Assembly: GCF_963576545.1 (NCBI RefSeq) | Contig: NC_083636.1 | Span: forward strand, 4,840,856 to 4,904,855 | DNA: 64,000 nucleotides | DNA from: Limanda limanda | Lineage: Eukaryota; Chordata; Actinopteri; Pleuronectiformes; Pleuronectidae | Direction of reading: 5' to 3' | Part shown: piece after piece, positions 51,320 through 62,307 of the stretch | How the letters are laid out: each line of letters starts with the position of its first letter | Numbering within the stretch: the stretch's first letter is position 1 | The notes under the pieces: generated by a model | Databases searched by the model: none | What the model was told of the DNA's origin: nothing | Seen by the model: only the letters and a program-made list of their open reading frames with translations | Made by a program: the position numbers and the translations under genes

Positions 51320-51566
51320 TTACTTATCAGTTTCATCTGTGGATGAATCAGCTGCTCGGTGGGAGGACAGATTCCTCCGCCCCCCCCCGAGAGTACGTCC
51401 ACCGACATGGCGAGCGTGACCCCGGCGCTCTGCTGGGGTTAAGCCGGAGATGATGTTTGACAGGCCGTCGTGGTCGTATCCGTACCGGCTCCAATAAGTC
51501 AATAAGTAGCAGTGGTCCACGTGGCGGCCGGGGGGGCAGCGGGTGCAATACAGTCCAGCACCACTG
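51320..51566 (-). CDS. possible second minus-strand exon (C-terminal, unrecognised)
   Basis: A strong acceptor-like sequence (pyrimidine tract CCTTTTCCTTTTTCCCTGCAG) ends at 51567. It is followed by an open frame of about 81 codons to a TAA at 51320. The first half includes LYCTRCPPGRHVDHCYLL and then a Tyr/Gly/Asp-rich stretch, with mostly G/C third positions. The second half is Arg/Ser-rich and less convincing. It would enter in phase 2. It lies 1.45 kb downstream of the terminal exon at 53018-53344, so if real it would be an alternative last exon of that gene or belong to another minus-strand gene. It could also be a chance frame in a GC-rich 3' untranslated region, because a different minus-strand frame is open across the same DNA for 215 codons. 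No family is recognised. Confidence 0.28.
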
Positions 51567-53017
51567 CTGCAGGGAAAAAGGAAAAGGTTGGGGGGGATGA
51601 GTCAGGCGATATTCCCGGTCCAGTCCGACGGGTTCACACGCAGGTCCAAGAGAAGCCACTAGAGGCGCCGGTGTTCTCCGTGGTCGACACGGGAACACGT
51701 GGCGCCGGAGCTTCGCCAAAAAAACCCGGCGAGGACGGCGCTCTCCAAAGTGTCCGGAGCGGGCGGGAGTCGAACGGCGACTCTGCAAATGTTCTGTTTC
51801 GGGGGCAGTGAGAGTGGTTCGGGCCTTCAGGAGAGTGGACCTTTTTTTAAGAATATGTACAATTCGTTTTGCATTCAAATGTATTTTTATCACAACAAAA
51901 CAACCCCTCCCCTCCCCCCTCCCTTCCCTCCCTCCCCCCATGATTACCTCTTTAAAGCATAGTGAATAATTCAGCTGGGATATAATCATATACAAAAAGA
52001 AAACCTGCCGTTCTGAAGTGGAAAGGGCCCCGTGTCATGTGGGAGAGAAAGTGATGAGTCATGCTGTGATGAGTCTGTGGCTGTTGAGATGTGTAATCAT
52101 GAGAAATAAAACTGTTTTTGTGTGTTTGTGTGTTTCTCTGTGCAGACGGAGCTCGGTCTGTAGCCTGAGACCAGCGGTAGATTTTGGTTGTACTTGTGAC
52201 GTTGAGGTCAGGTGACGCTTTAAGACCGCCCCTCGGCTGAAGTAGCACATGTGCATTAAAAATGATAAAAAAACAAAAAAAAGTAAAACTCTTTGGTTCG
52301 ACATGCACATTAATGGAGTTCAGCGTGAAATCCGACATCCGAGGGAAAAAATAAAGAAACAGAAACTCGTCTGAAGGAAGTGACTCATCTATACAAAATA
52401 AAGAGATTGATTTTTTTTTTTTTTTTTTATCCGTGAACGACTACCGACTATAAAAAAAAGTAAAAATCATCACAGTAAGAAGCCGCCTGCTCTTCACACC
52501 ACGTTCACTGTCTCTTTATGTTACGTTTTTTATGACTGAAACTCGTGATTATTGCACTTTCCCTTTTCTCCCCTCTCCTGCCTCGGCGCCGGTGGAACTG
52601 TTTCCGTTCTGATCCGAGCAGGAAGCCGCGTGATGCCGACTCGGCAAAAACCAAAGACCGGATCTCTGAAACAAGGTAAAACCGTTTTTCTCACATTCCA
52701 GATCTCCTCCCGTTCAGTCGGTAGCGACACGTTTCCTTTAAGGTGCTTTTGGAAAAACAACAAAACAAAAAAGGAAAATGATCAGCGGCGTTGTCTCGAC
52801 CTCGACCGGTGAGTCCGTGTGTTTCTGATGGCGAATCCCCTCCAGGCAGAATGTGATATATCATTTTTTTTTTTTACATTTTTTTCCCTCTAGTCATGTT
52901 CTGAAAACAAGGCCCCCCCCCACTGAACAAACCAGCTCACCTGCCCCTTCACCTCAAAAGTCAAGGGTTATTAAAAGGCCCCTTTGCCCTCGTTTCTAAC
53001 AACCAGGCTCGGCCTCG

Positions 53018-53344
53018 CTAGCGTCCGAACTTGAGTGTTCCGGTGCGCTCGCCGGGGGGGAAGGGCCCGCCCCCGCCGCCGCCGCCGGGACCCTCGCTCG
53101 GGGGTCTGAGGGGCAGCGGAGGGGAGCGAGGCCCTGGCATGGGGGCGCCGATGATGGCGGCGGAGGGCACGGCGGGCAGCGCCACTGTCTGTATGGTGCC
53201 CCGGTCACGCGGGCCCAGGTCGTCCAGGCCCTGGGGGGGGCCCTCGTAGCCCATGTTGAGCCGCAGGGGCTGGTGGGCCTGGCAGTAGTCCACGATGGGC
53301 TGCTCGTAGCGGTAGAAGGTCAGTGCACCCATCTGGTGAGGGAC
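53018..53344 (-). CDS. terminal coding exon of an unrecognised proline-rich protein
   Basis: The minus strand opens directly after a splice acceptor (pyrimidine run, then CTGAACAG) and stays in frame for 108 codons to a TAG. The product begins VPHQMGALTFYRYEQP. It continues through a Tyr/Cys-containing part (about residues 10-35) into a Pro/Gly-rich tail with a glycine run at about residues 89-95, and ends GTLKFGR. Third codon positions are almost all G or C, which contrasts with the flanking DNA and is the best evidence for coding. No good GT donor is visible before the stop, so I read it as a last exon starting in phase 0. No signal peptide, membrane segment or known domain can be seen in this piece, and I do not recognise the family. 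Upstream exons must lie at higher coordinates or outside the window. The pyrimidine tract of the acceptor is itself a CT microsatellite. Confidence 0.62.
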   Translation of the reverse strand, partial: VPHQMGALTFYRYEQPIVDYCQAHQPLRLNMGYEGPPQGLDDLGPRDRGTIQTVALPAVPSAAIIGAPMPGPRSPPLPLRPPSEGPGGGGGGGPFPPGERTGTLKFGR

Positions 53345-53347
53345 CTG

Positions 53348-53351
<4 letters not shown>

Positions 53352-53381
<30 letters not shown>

Positions 53382-53630
53382 GGGAGAGAGGGACGAGAAG
53401 AGGACATGAAGAAAGACAATGAGACACAAAGGTTCTCAGGAAACTGTGGAATTCAAATTCACCAAAAAACAAGAAATAGAGATGAAAATACGATTGTCCA
53501 ATGATATCATAAATAGTTATGCACACTATTCAATCTGTTACGAGTTATACACATCATGCTTTATGTTTTTATTTGATATTCATTTCATTGTAACTGAACT
53601 ATTGTGTGTTCAAGCTAATCTTGTGTTGTC

Positions 53631-53682
<52 letters not shown>

Positions 53683-54152
53683 CGAGAAGAGGACACGAAG
53701 AAAGACAATGAGACACAAAGGTTCTCAGGAAACTGTTCACATTTACCAAAAACAAGAAAGAAAGATGAAAACTAAATTGTCCAATGATATCATAAATAGT
53801 TATGCACACTATTTAATCTGTTCAGGTTATACACATCATGATCTTGATATTCATTTAATTTTACTGAGCTATTGTGTGTTCAAGCTAATCTTGTGTTGTC
53901 ATGCAGAGAGAGAGAGAGAATGAGACACAAAGGTTCTCAGGAAACTGTGGAATTGAAATTTACCAAAAAAACAAGAAATAAAGATGAAAAAGAAATGATA
54001 GAATTATGTCCAATGATGTCATAAATGCACACTATTCAATCTGTTCAGGTTATACACATCATGCTTCATGTTTTTATTTGATATTTCATTTAATTTTAAC
54101 TGCACTATTGTGTGTTCAAGCTAGTCTTGTGTTGTCTGGCCATGCAGACACT
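53352..54152 (+). repeat. three-unit tandem array seeded by GA microsatellite
   Basis: Each unit carries GAGACACAAAGGTTCTCAGG (53421, 53710 and 53922), CCAATGAT(A/G)TCATAAAT and CTTGTGTTGTCATGCAGAGA or a variant. Units 1 and 2 begin with a GA run and an ACGAGAAGAGGAC segment that unit 3 has mostly lost. Spacings are about 289 and 212 bp. The array lies in the presumed intron immediately upstream of the acceptor at 53344. Confidence 0.85.
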
Positions 54153-54663
54153 TTGAGGTTCACCACCTTCACCACGAGTGACTGGAGGTGAGAGGAATTT
54201 CATTTGTGCTGTGAGAACACATAATCCAGCTTTTTTTGTGTTGTGGTGCAGGTGAACCAAACTTTTATTCTGTTTTAAAATAATCACGGTTCAAATGCAG
54301 AATATTGTCCAACTAGAACAAACGCACCCCCGACCACAGCTGTTTACTTTTTGTCCAAATGAAGTTGTGTTTGGTTAATTTGTGACACCACACTTCACTG
54401 AGCGTGTGCGACTCCGACCCGACGGCACAGTCCTGTTGGCAACTCGCTCCTGGCGCTCTGCAGTCGTGCTCACATGGCGACCACCTGAGCCTGCAGCGAC
54501 CCAGAACCTGTTCGCTGCAGAATCCCCCCCCCCCAAAAAAAACAACGAGTGCTCTGAAGCATCTGCGACAAATCTACTTTTTTTGTCAGATGTGAGACGT
54601 CTCCCACAGTTTCACTTCCTGCTCGCGGCTCATGCAGCGGCGCTCACTGCGACTGACGCACAA

Positions 54664-54986
54664 CTAAGATTAAGATACATTTATTTGTCCCAAACACATG
54701 CACAGACATGCACAAGCACACTCATGCAAGGAGAGAAATGTAACCTCTGATTTTAACCAGACACACAGAGCAGTGAGGGGCCATGTACGGCGCCCGGGGA
54801 GCAGATGTTGGGGGAGTAAGGTGCCTTGCTCAGGGGCACTAGACAGGGTAGGGAGAATCCTCTTGGCTTTTTGGACAGATCAATCCAGGTTCGTCTTTTT
54901 GTTGTTTCTCCGTGGAGTCGAACCAGAGACGAACCAGAGACCTTTCCTGCCCATAGTCCAAGTTTCTGCCACTAGTCCACCGCCTA
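54664..54986 (-). mobile_element. tRNA-derived SINE, minus-strand copy
   Basis: Read on the minus strand it starts AGGCGGTGGACTAGTGGC, has a clear B box GGTTCGACTCC, then the GAGCAAGGCACCTTACTCCC block, and ends GACAAATAAATGTATCTTAA. The head with A- and B-box matches shows a pol III, tRNA-derived promoter. It is 11 kb from the plus-strand copy and in opposite orientation. Confidence 0.85.
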
Positions 54987-55902
54987 CGAAGCCGAATAAG
55001 TGAACGACACAAAACCACAGTCGCGTTTGTGTTCAACCCGAAAGTACAAGAGTTTGGAGCCTGTGTCTGTCACCGCTAGCAGCACGCGTCACATCTTTGC
55101 CATGTGTCTGGTCTTGTGTCTTAAAGACGCACAATTACGAGATTTCCAACGGGCCGTGAAAGCAGCAGCGGGGGGACAAGATGGCAGCTGACCTGGATCA
55201 CACGCGGCGGCTCATCACATGTGAACGCAGCACACGACAGCAGCGGGAGATACAGATATGACACCGGCACGGAAGACATGAATAATACAACCCCTGACTC
55301 CACAGGAGGTGTGGGGGGGGGGGGGGGGGAAGAGCTAGTGTTGCATCTGCATCTGTCTTTCATGCACAAACCTTCTTATCGGCCTTCACCAGTGACGGTG
55401 ACCGGAGCTCTGAACCAGTACGTGATTGACCCAGTTCCATCGACTTTCAAGCCCACAAACAAACGGAAAGTGGTGAAAACAACGTGTTTAAAAGAAATTC
55501 ATGTTTTTCTACAATTGTTTTAGACTCAAGACAAAAGCTTTGGCACAGGAAACCAAATTTAGTTACTTGGTTAAACACCACGCGTAGAAAAATGTCCCTT
55601 TCGAATTTGTGAACTGCAACGTTAGAAATTAATAACAGTCCATAGCAATTACTGCTAAATGCTAAATTACGTCCCAGAGAGGCGAAGCATTAGAAGACAG
55701 GTTAATAAAGTGGATTTGAAAATAAGAGCGTCGTGTTCATTTATTAACTTAATATACAAAGAACTTCTGATAAGAGAAATTATATTCGAGGGACTGTAAA
55801 ACAATTTAGGACACGATTTCTAAAAAGGACGATTCTCCGTGTCAATGAAATGCAGATAAATGCAGAAGGAGAGACAGGGGAATAGTGTCTGTTTATAAGC
55901 CA

Positions 55903-55908
55903 GTGTGT

Positions 55909-55993
<85 letters not shown>
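55903..55993 (+). repeat. (GT)n microsatellite
   Basis: About 45 GT units with one C near the left end, followed by a short GA patch at about 56008-56014. Confidence 0.97.
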
Positions 55994-55995
<2 letters not shown>

Positions 55996-56335
55996 TGTGT
56001 GTGTGTGTGAGAGAGCCAGCTCACAGATTTCAAAGTCAAATGGAAATGGCGTCGCCCAAACGCAGCCTGGCAGTTCAGGAATTACCCTGAACCAGGGGGC
56101 GAGGACAAACCCACTCTCAGAGCATTAACACCAGTTCTGTTCCAGATAAAAAATGCTGTTATTCCGTAACCTGGAGCGTTACAGTAACACGCCTCCGTGA
56201 TGCACTGCGGCATCACAATCCAGCAATTTGCACAAATAAAACAGCTGCCGAGAGCTCGCTCATCCAGCGACAGGACGAGTTTCCATAGGAATCACTTCTC
56301 AGTCCACGACACCCACGCAGCTCCAGAGCCGCCAC

Positions 56336-56478
56336 CTTCCTTCCTTCCTTTCCTTCCTTCCTTCCTTCCTTCCTTCCTTCCTTCCTTCCTTCCTTCCTTC
56401 CTTCCTTCCTTCCTTCCTTCCTTCCTTCCTTCCTTCCTTCCTTTCCTTCCTTTCCTTCCCACCTTCCTTCCTTCCTTA
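56336..56478 (+). repeat. (TTCC)n microsatellite
   Basis: About 35 TTCC units with a few extra T or C. The complementary strand is (GGAA)n, which resembles tandem ETS-factor cores. Confidence 0.96.
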
Positions 56479-57426
56479 CCTCTTCCTCCCCAAATGGACT
56501 CCATTAAGCCAGACTGACTCATTACATTATAGGCACTCAGTGGATTACTCCCCTCATTTAGATACTAAACCCTTCACCAACCCTGCCGTGGCTATATTCA
56601 CCTCCACCACCTCCACCACCTCCATCCTCCTCGGCTCTGCTCACAGCTCTCTGCCCAGGTCCAACGAATTAATTAACCAACATTAACTCCTTACCGTTTC
56701 AGTGGATTCTATCAAATTGTCAGGGCATAAATCTGGCCTCGTGTGTGTGTGTGTGTTTGTGCATGGATGTCTGTCTGAATATATTTGAAAGAATAAGGAG
56801 GGTGAAGGAACAGAATGAGACCGAAAAGGGAGAGAGAGAGAAAATCCACTGTATATATATATTTATAAAGAGAGATGAGATGGCAGTTTTGAATTCAACT
56901 CGTACTTTTAAAATATTCAGCATGTGATGTTGAGTGATGCAAACCTTTCCCTCGGCCAGATGTGGTTTCTCGACCACACACAACCCAAATTGCTCCCTGA
57001 ATAAAGCGTATCATTGATATTCAGCCCTAATCCGAGCAGTTGAAAGGTACAACTAACTCATTAGGAAGAGTGTCAGCCTCTTTTTGTGCCTCTCAGCATT
57101 ATGGGAATTATGAATTCCTCACACTGAATGGTCTGTTGACAGTGAAGACAGCCAAATATGTAAATGGACCAACATCTGGTCAGAAGAACAAAATAATACA
57201 AAACAGACACTTCAATTTACTTTTCCAAATGTTCCAGAGATACGTGGTTTGGGTGAGAATGAAAGCTGGAAGGTTTTGGGCTTATCAAAACCAAACCAAA
57301 CACTGGAGAGAGATTATTTTTCTATTTCAGCAAAATAAAAGCATCAAAGGGCGAATTCCTTTTTATTTTGACGTCCGTCCTAATCACGATAGATACAAAT
57401 CGATTCTCTTTTGATTCAGTATTCAC

Positions 57427-58206
57427 TAGGGTTGCAAAGGGGCGGAAAGTTTCCGGTAAATTTCTGGAAACTTTCCATGGGAAGTTAAGCTCCGGAATTT
57501 TGGGAATTTTGAAAAAAAATAAATACGCAAATAAAACGCTGAGCAATAAAAACATAATTCAAAACTCTATTTTAAAGATGATTGGAATGCAGCACACACT
57601 GCACGTTGAGTTTCAACCCTCCACTGTGCATTCTTCCATCACATGCACAGATAACTCCCAGCATCCTTCACTCTACAGCAGGGCTACTGAGGCCTGCTGT
57701 AGTGTGCAGGACTAGTCAGGTAAGTTTCCATGATATTACTGGGAAAATATATTAGCATGCTGATTGAGGATTGTTCATCTGTTCATCTAGCCTATTTCCA
57801 TTCATTTATCCATCATTAGTGTTTTTTTACAAACTCTTTTCTCATCTTATTCTACAGAACAATGCCACGTGCACTCTCTCATGTGTGGAGACATTTCACC
57901 TCATCCAATGTAGAAGGAAAGGCTGTGTACATTTGCAAATACTGTGCAAAGACCTATGTTAAGAATGACACAACGATGCAGAAGCGTATAGTCAAGTGCC
58001 CAAAGTTTCCTCAGGGCTCAAATCAGTCTATGACACAACAAAATGTTTATATTTATGTCTGTATATGACAAGGTAAATACAGTTAGTATAAATTACCCAC
58101 AACATTTCAAGTTTATTCCCGTATATTCCCGTATATTCCCGTTAATTCCCGTTAATTCCCATGGAAAGTGTCCAACTTTGAAAATTCCCGGAATTTTGCA
58201 ACCCTA
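57427..58206 (+). mobile_element. hAT element, longer copy, with 8 bp target duplication
   Basis: Ends are inverted (TAGGGTTGCAAA and its complement). The flanks are GTATTCAC and GTATCCAC, an 8 bp duplication with one mismatch, as expected for hAT. Near the 3' end are tandem 10 bp subterminal repeats (TATTCCCG/TTAATTCCCG). A donor (CAG/GTAAGT at 57718), an acceptor (TTCTACAG at about 57859) and a BED-finger exon remain. The catalytic domain is missing. It has about 250 bp not found in the sister copy at 59572. Confidence 0.92.
57862..58068 (+). pseudogene. hAT BED-finger exon, copy 1 (His ligand lost)
   Basis: A 68-codon frame starting MPRALSHVWRHF. The BED finger has Cys25, Cys28 and Cys46, but the ligand position 42, His in the sister copy, is Arg here (CAT to CGT). 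It follows a good acceptor and has a stop just before a donor-like AAG/GTAAAT. It cannot encode a transposase. Confidence 0.75.
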
Positions 58207-59187
58207 GTATCCACCAATGGAATCGTTTATCCCACCTGTTGGTTTATTGTTTAGCAAACGAAACACGGAGGACGTTATTAAGATCTAACATTAAGGTCAC
58301 ATTGAAATAGCAGCTATGCATCTTATCAAAGTTCCAACATCATTTACTTATCATCTTGATTCTAGCATCTATATATATCTTTGGAGCCAGTGTTTGTGGG
58401 TCTCTCGTCTGAAGACTCCGCCTCCAGTCAGAGACACGAGGACACAAAGACGCCGACTGTCTCACTCGCTAAATCTGACGCTTTCGGGGGGAGGCTTGTT
58501 GAGCGCTGAGCACCTCATCTACATATCCAGCTGAATGGAGCCCGATGACGTTATCGGGGGGGGGGCAAAATGAGCAGATGTAACGTGCTTGACAAATTGG
58601 TTCATTCTCCCACTGATTGTGGTGTTTTTTTGCCAGGAAACACTTGAGTCACTGTGTCTTTATCTGTGCATTACTGAAGCCTCCTCATATCCAGGACGGA
58701 GACGGGAACCGGTCCTGGCACCTGATTGCGTCTCTTTACATCGGATCAAGGGTGCGAGTCGTGCCGATCGTGAGCCGGAGCGCCGAGTACAGTAAAGAGG
58801 CTAAATGTAGCACCGGGGTCACGTGGCCATGCGCCAGGCAGCGGTGAGGCGGCAGGACATTTGAAAGGCAAAACGGTGAGCACGGCCGCACATGAATTAT
58901 GTATTTCAGATTACGATAGAAGAGGGACGCAGCGGCAATTATCTTCCTTCTGAGACGAGCAAGAAACGGTGGCGACCGAGAAGGGAACAAAGTCCGTCAG
59001 GGGTCAAAGGTGAGAAGGAGCTTTGGAGACGTGACTGGGGAGCAATGACCAAAATAACACAACACGCTTAGCGCACACAAATCGATTGTGTAGCTGAGCA
59101 GTGGAGCTGCAGTTGGTGCAGGTGCAGTGTAACGTTTTATTGTCTAGCGAGCAGCTCCTACCAATCGGAATACATTTGCATTAACAA

Positions 59188-59238
<51 letters not shown>

Positions 59239-59571
59239 GCTCTCGTGCTGCAACGCTGGATGGATTTTTTTTTTTTTAACATCCTTGGATCCCGGCCACC
59301 TCCATCAGCATGTGCTTCAGCTCACAATGACTGGCACGCTGCCTCCTGCTGGACGTCTGTCACTGAACGGCTGAACGCTCCGGAGGGCGACCTCGGCCCT
59401 GGAGCTCTGATGCAACCTGCCCACGGAGAGACTCAGACCGCTGGCGTTGTGTTAATCTTTTACTTAAACTTTCTGGGGACTTGATTGGCTCTTGAGTTCC
59501 CGAGGTTATTTCTGCATATTTGATTGTCACGGTTCAGGAAGCGTCATTTTAAAAAAAGGGCTGTTTGTGAC
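58207..59571. other. no gene seen between the two hAT copies
   Basis: Unique sequence with a G run near 58557 and a CA tract at 59190. A plus-strand frame at 58617-58847 has one stretch (SWHLIASLYIGSRVRVV) that looks protein-like but has no convincing splice sites. Confidence 0.5.
59190..59236 (+). repeat. (CA)n microsatellite
   Basis: About 23 CA units after an A run. Confidence 0.96.
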
Positions 59572-60178
59572 TAGGGTTGCAATGGGGGGGAAAGTTTCCG
59601 GTGTCGTGTGCAGGACTAGTCAGGTAAGTGTCGATGATATTACTGGGGAAAACATATTAGCATGCTGATTGAGGATTGTTCATCTGTTCATCTAGCCTAT
59701 TTCCATTCATTTATCCATCAATTGTAAAATATGTTTACAGACGATTCCAATTGTTTGGCTAACTATTTTTTATCTCTGGCATTGCATTAGTGTTTTTTTT
59801 ACAAACTTTTTTCTCATCTTATTCTACAGAACAATGTCACGTGCACTCTCTCATGTGTGGAGACATTTCACCCCATCCAATGTAGAAGGAAAGGCTGTGT
59901 ACATTAGCAAATACTGTGCAAAGACCTATGTTAAGAATGACACAACGATGCAGAAGCATATAGTCAAGTGCCCAAAGTTTCCTCAGGGCTCAAATCAGCC
60001 TATGACCAAACAAAATGTTTATATTTATGTCTTTATATGACAAGGTAAATAAAGTTAGTATAAATTACCCACAACATTTCCAGTTTATTCCCGTTAATTC
60101 CCGTATATTCCCGTTAATTCCCGTTAATTCCCATGGCATATTTCCAACTTTGAATATTTCCGGAATTTTGCAACCCTA
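59572..60178 (+). mobile_element. hAT element, shorter sister copy, perfect 8 bp target duplication
   Basis: The same terminal repeat (TAGGGTTGCAA) and subterminal TTAATTCCCG repeats as the 57427 copy. The flanks are TTTGTGAC on both sides, a perfect 8 bp duplication. About 250 bp near the 5' end is deleted relative to copy 1. It retains about 70 bp before the BED exon (around AAATATGTTTACAGACGATT) that copy 1 lacks, so neither derives directly from the other. Confidence 0.93.
59834..60040 (+). pseudogene. hAT BED-finger exon, copy 2 (Cys ligand lost)
   Basis: A 68-codon frame starting MSRALSHVWRHF. His42 is kept, but the first zinc Cys (residue 25) is Ser (TGC to AGC), the opposite lesion to the copy at 57862. 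No catalytic region follows. Confidence 0.75.
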
Positions 60179-60186
60179 TTTGTGAC

Positions 60187-61820
60187 ACACGTAAAAACCC
60201 GAATCAGAGAACGTGCATGTGTTTCTTCCACAACGAACATTCCAAAAATAAAACAGCTCTAATTTGTTCGCTATCATGAGTAACTTCAAAAACAAATCCC
60301 CCCCAAAATTAATTTCCACACCATCCCAGTGTCCCTGTGAAGTCGTGTGTTTCTCTCCTTTGCCTTCATGCTTTCACGAGCAGCTGAGGAGGCAGAGCCG
60401 CTGCCACGGGCAGACAATGCTAATGCCTCCGTGGGCTCGAGGAGCATTACAGTTCAAAAAGTCTGCAGCCTTTTCCCGGCCAAACACTTTGATCCCCCCC
60501 CCCCCCCGTCTCTGAATTATGGGACACAGCAGCAGAACCGAGTCGAGAGGAGGAGGGGGAGGAGGTGCACTAAGAGTCTGCTTCTGAAATGTGGCCCAGG
60601 CTTTAGTTCTGTTTTTGTTTTTTTTTATGACTCTAAACCCACGAATAAGGGAATTGTTGGTTTACCAGTTTTGAGTGGGAGGTGTTTTTGTCTTCCTCTG
60701 TTAACATGAGAATTCTAAACATTTTTTGTTCATATTTTTCTGAATATTAGCTGTTCTGCTCTATTGCGTTGTTAAATATAAAAACACATTTGCAGGAAAC
60801 CGATTCGCTCTTGGAAAGCAGCCGCGAACCACGAGCTCCTGGAAATAACTGTTTAATTACTCTTCTCTTTGTCCAGTGCTCGTCCCTCTGGTCCTCTTTG
60901 CAGAGACGTATTACCATAATTCATTTTGGTCCATCTATATTTAAAGGGAGACGGCAATGCATATTTGATGTAAAGGTTCAGCGTCTGTGCTGTTGGAATT
61001 GTCTGAGTAGAACCACATCCCACACGACTGCAGTGTTGTACAAAGTAGTAACTGTCGCAGGGAATAAATCTCAGCTTCCACAGAGCCCTGCTTTCCTTTT
61101 TTTTTGCTTTTCAGATATTTTCCACTGAGCTCTACATCATTTTTTGGGGCAAATAGGACGTAAACAAGAGTGAAATCAATAGGGGAACTTAACCCACATG
61201 CAAATAAAGTAAGAAACATAGAAATAAACTACGTCATTACAACATGTCACAGTGTTAATGGCATATAAAGAGGTGACGTGTGTAAATATGGAATCGTACA
61301 TATGGTCAAACGGTGCCAGATGTCTCTCGCTGAATTCCAAGTGATTCATAACGTGTCTTATATGCGAAATGTCACCTTGTGTGTGTGTGTGTGTGCATTG
61401 CAGTAAAGTCCATATGTGTGCGTGTGGTTCCGCTCACATGCATCTGTCTGTGTGTGAAGAGCCCGTGTGTGGGTGGAGCGCTGCTGCTTTGGCGTGCGGG
61501 GGGGGGGGCGAGGGAGAGTCGGCACAGATGTTGCTGGGCGGGCATCAGTGACACGGCGCCCACCAGTCGGGCTTTCAGCAGAGCAGCGTGCGTGGACGTG
61601 TCTGAGGGGGTGTGAAGCTAAACACCATCAGTTTGCTCTCAGACAGCACATCCCGAGAGGAAGCCTTCCCAGCTGCAGAGGGAAAGTGTGTGTGTGTGTG
61701 TGTCTGTGTGTGGGTGGGTGTGTGGCAGTGTAACAGACTTATGTGTGTGTGTGGAGTAGTGGTAGGGCACATCTGTCTTTGTGTTAACATCTGGGGTAAC
61801 ATTATCAAAGGCGGCATGAG
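60187..61820. other. no gene seen; unique DNA with TG patches
   Basis: Contains a C run near 60496-60508 and short TG/GT patches at 61380 and 61688. Ends at the triplicated unit. Confidence 0.55.
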
Positions 61821-62201
61821 AGAATGTTGATGAAGGGGAAATCATCTTCATTCCCTGGAAATTACATCTTCTTTAAGAACAAAGCAAAGAGGAAGTAGAA
61901 TGGCAACAATCCTCCATCAAGGCCAAAGTCTGGAAATGTGCATTAAATCCATCATATGCGTTTGGACGTAGTTGTAAAAGTATTAAAGATGAAAAAAAAC
62001 ACATGATCTCCGATACAGATTTGTATGAAACCATGAAACCATATTTCAATCCACTCGATCTTGATTATTGTTTGGATTCTGATTATTTACATCAAGATCC
62101 ATGCATTATTCACTGGGAAATTTGTATTTCTATCACGCAATGTTAAAGTGATGGAGGAGAAAATATCCTGGATCCATTTCTCTGTCCAGCTCCATGCCTA
62201 G

Positions 62202-62288
<87 letters not shown>

Positions 62289-62307
62289 TCTGCTCAACAA
62301 AAATTAG
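61821..62307 (+). repeat. triplicated 0.48 kb unit, copy 1
   Basis: A 487 bp unit beginning AGAATGTTGATGAAGG and ending with a pure AT block (62203-62285, about 83 bp) and TTTCTGCTCAACAAAAATT. No frame, terminal repeat or poly(A) is recognisable. Confidence 0.92.

Larger units (their letters stand above)
47390..53017 (-). other. possible long 3' untranslated region or downstream DNA
   Basis: This lies immediately 3' of the terminal exon on the minus strand. Minus-strand AATAAA hexamers occur near 49855, 48071 and 47093. No transposon was recognised here, whereas elements are frequent elsewhere in the window, which fits transcribed UTR but does not prove it. Simple repeats and G/C runs are abundant. 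The UTR end cannot be placed. Confidence 0.3.
54153..57426. other. no gene seen; presumed intron or flank with SINE and microsatellites
   Basis: Contains the SINE at 54664, a G17 run at 55313, and the GT and TTCC tracts. No minus-strand exon with a good acceptor and donor could be identified upstream of the terminal exon, so its partner exons remain unplaced. Confidence 0.5.

Noticed and set aside
51348..51995. 215-codon minus-strand frame
   Set aside because: It overlaps a more exon-like frame and consists of Pro/Arg-rich sequence expected from GC-rich DNA. No domain is visible.
58617..58847. Plus-strand frame with SWHLIASLYIGSRVRVV
   Set aside because: It is somewhat protein-like, but lacks convincing acceptor and donor sites and any family match I know.
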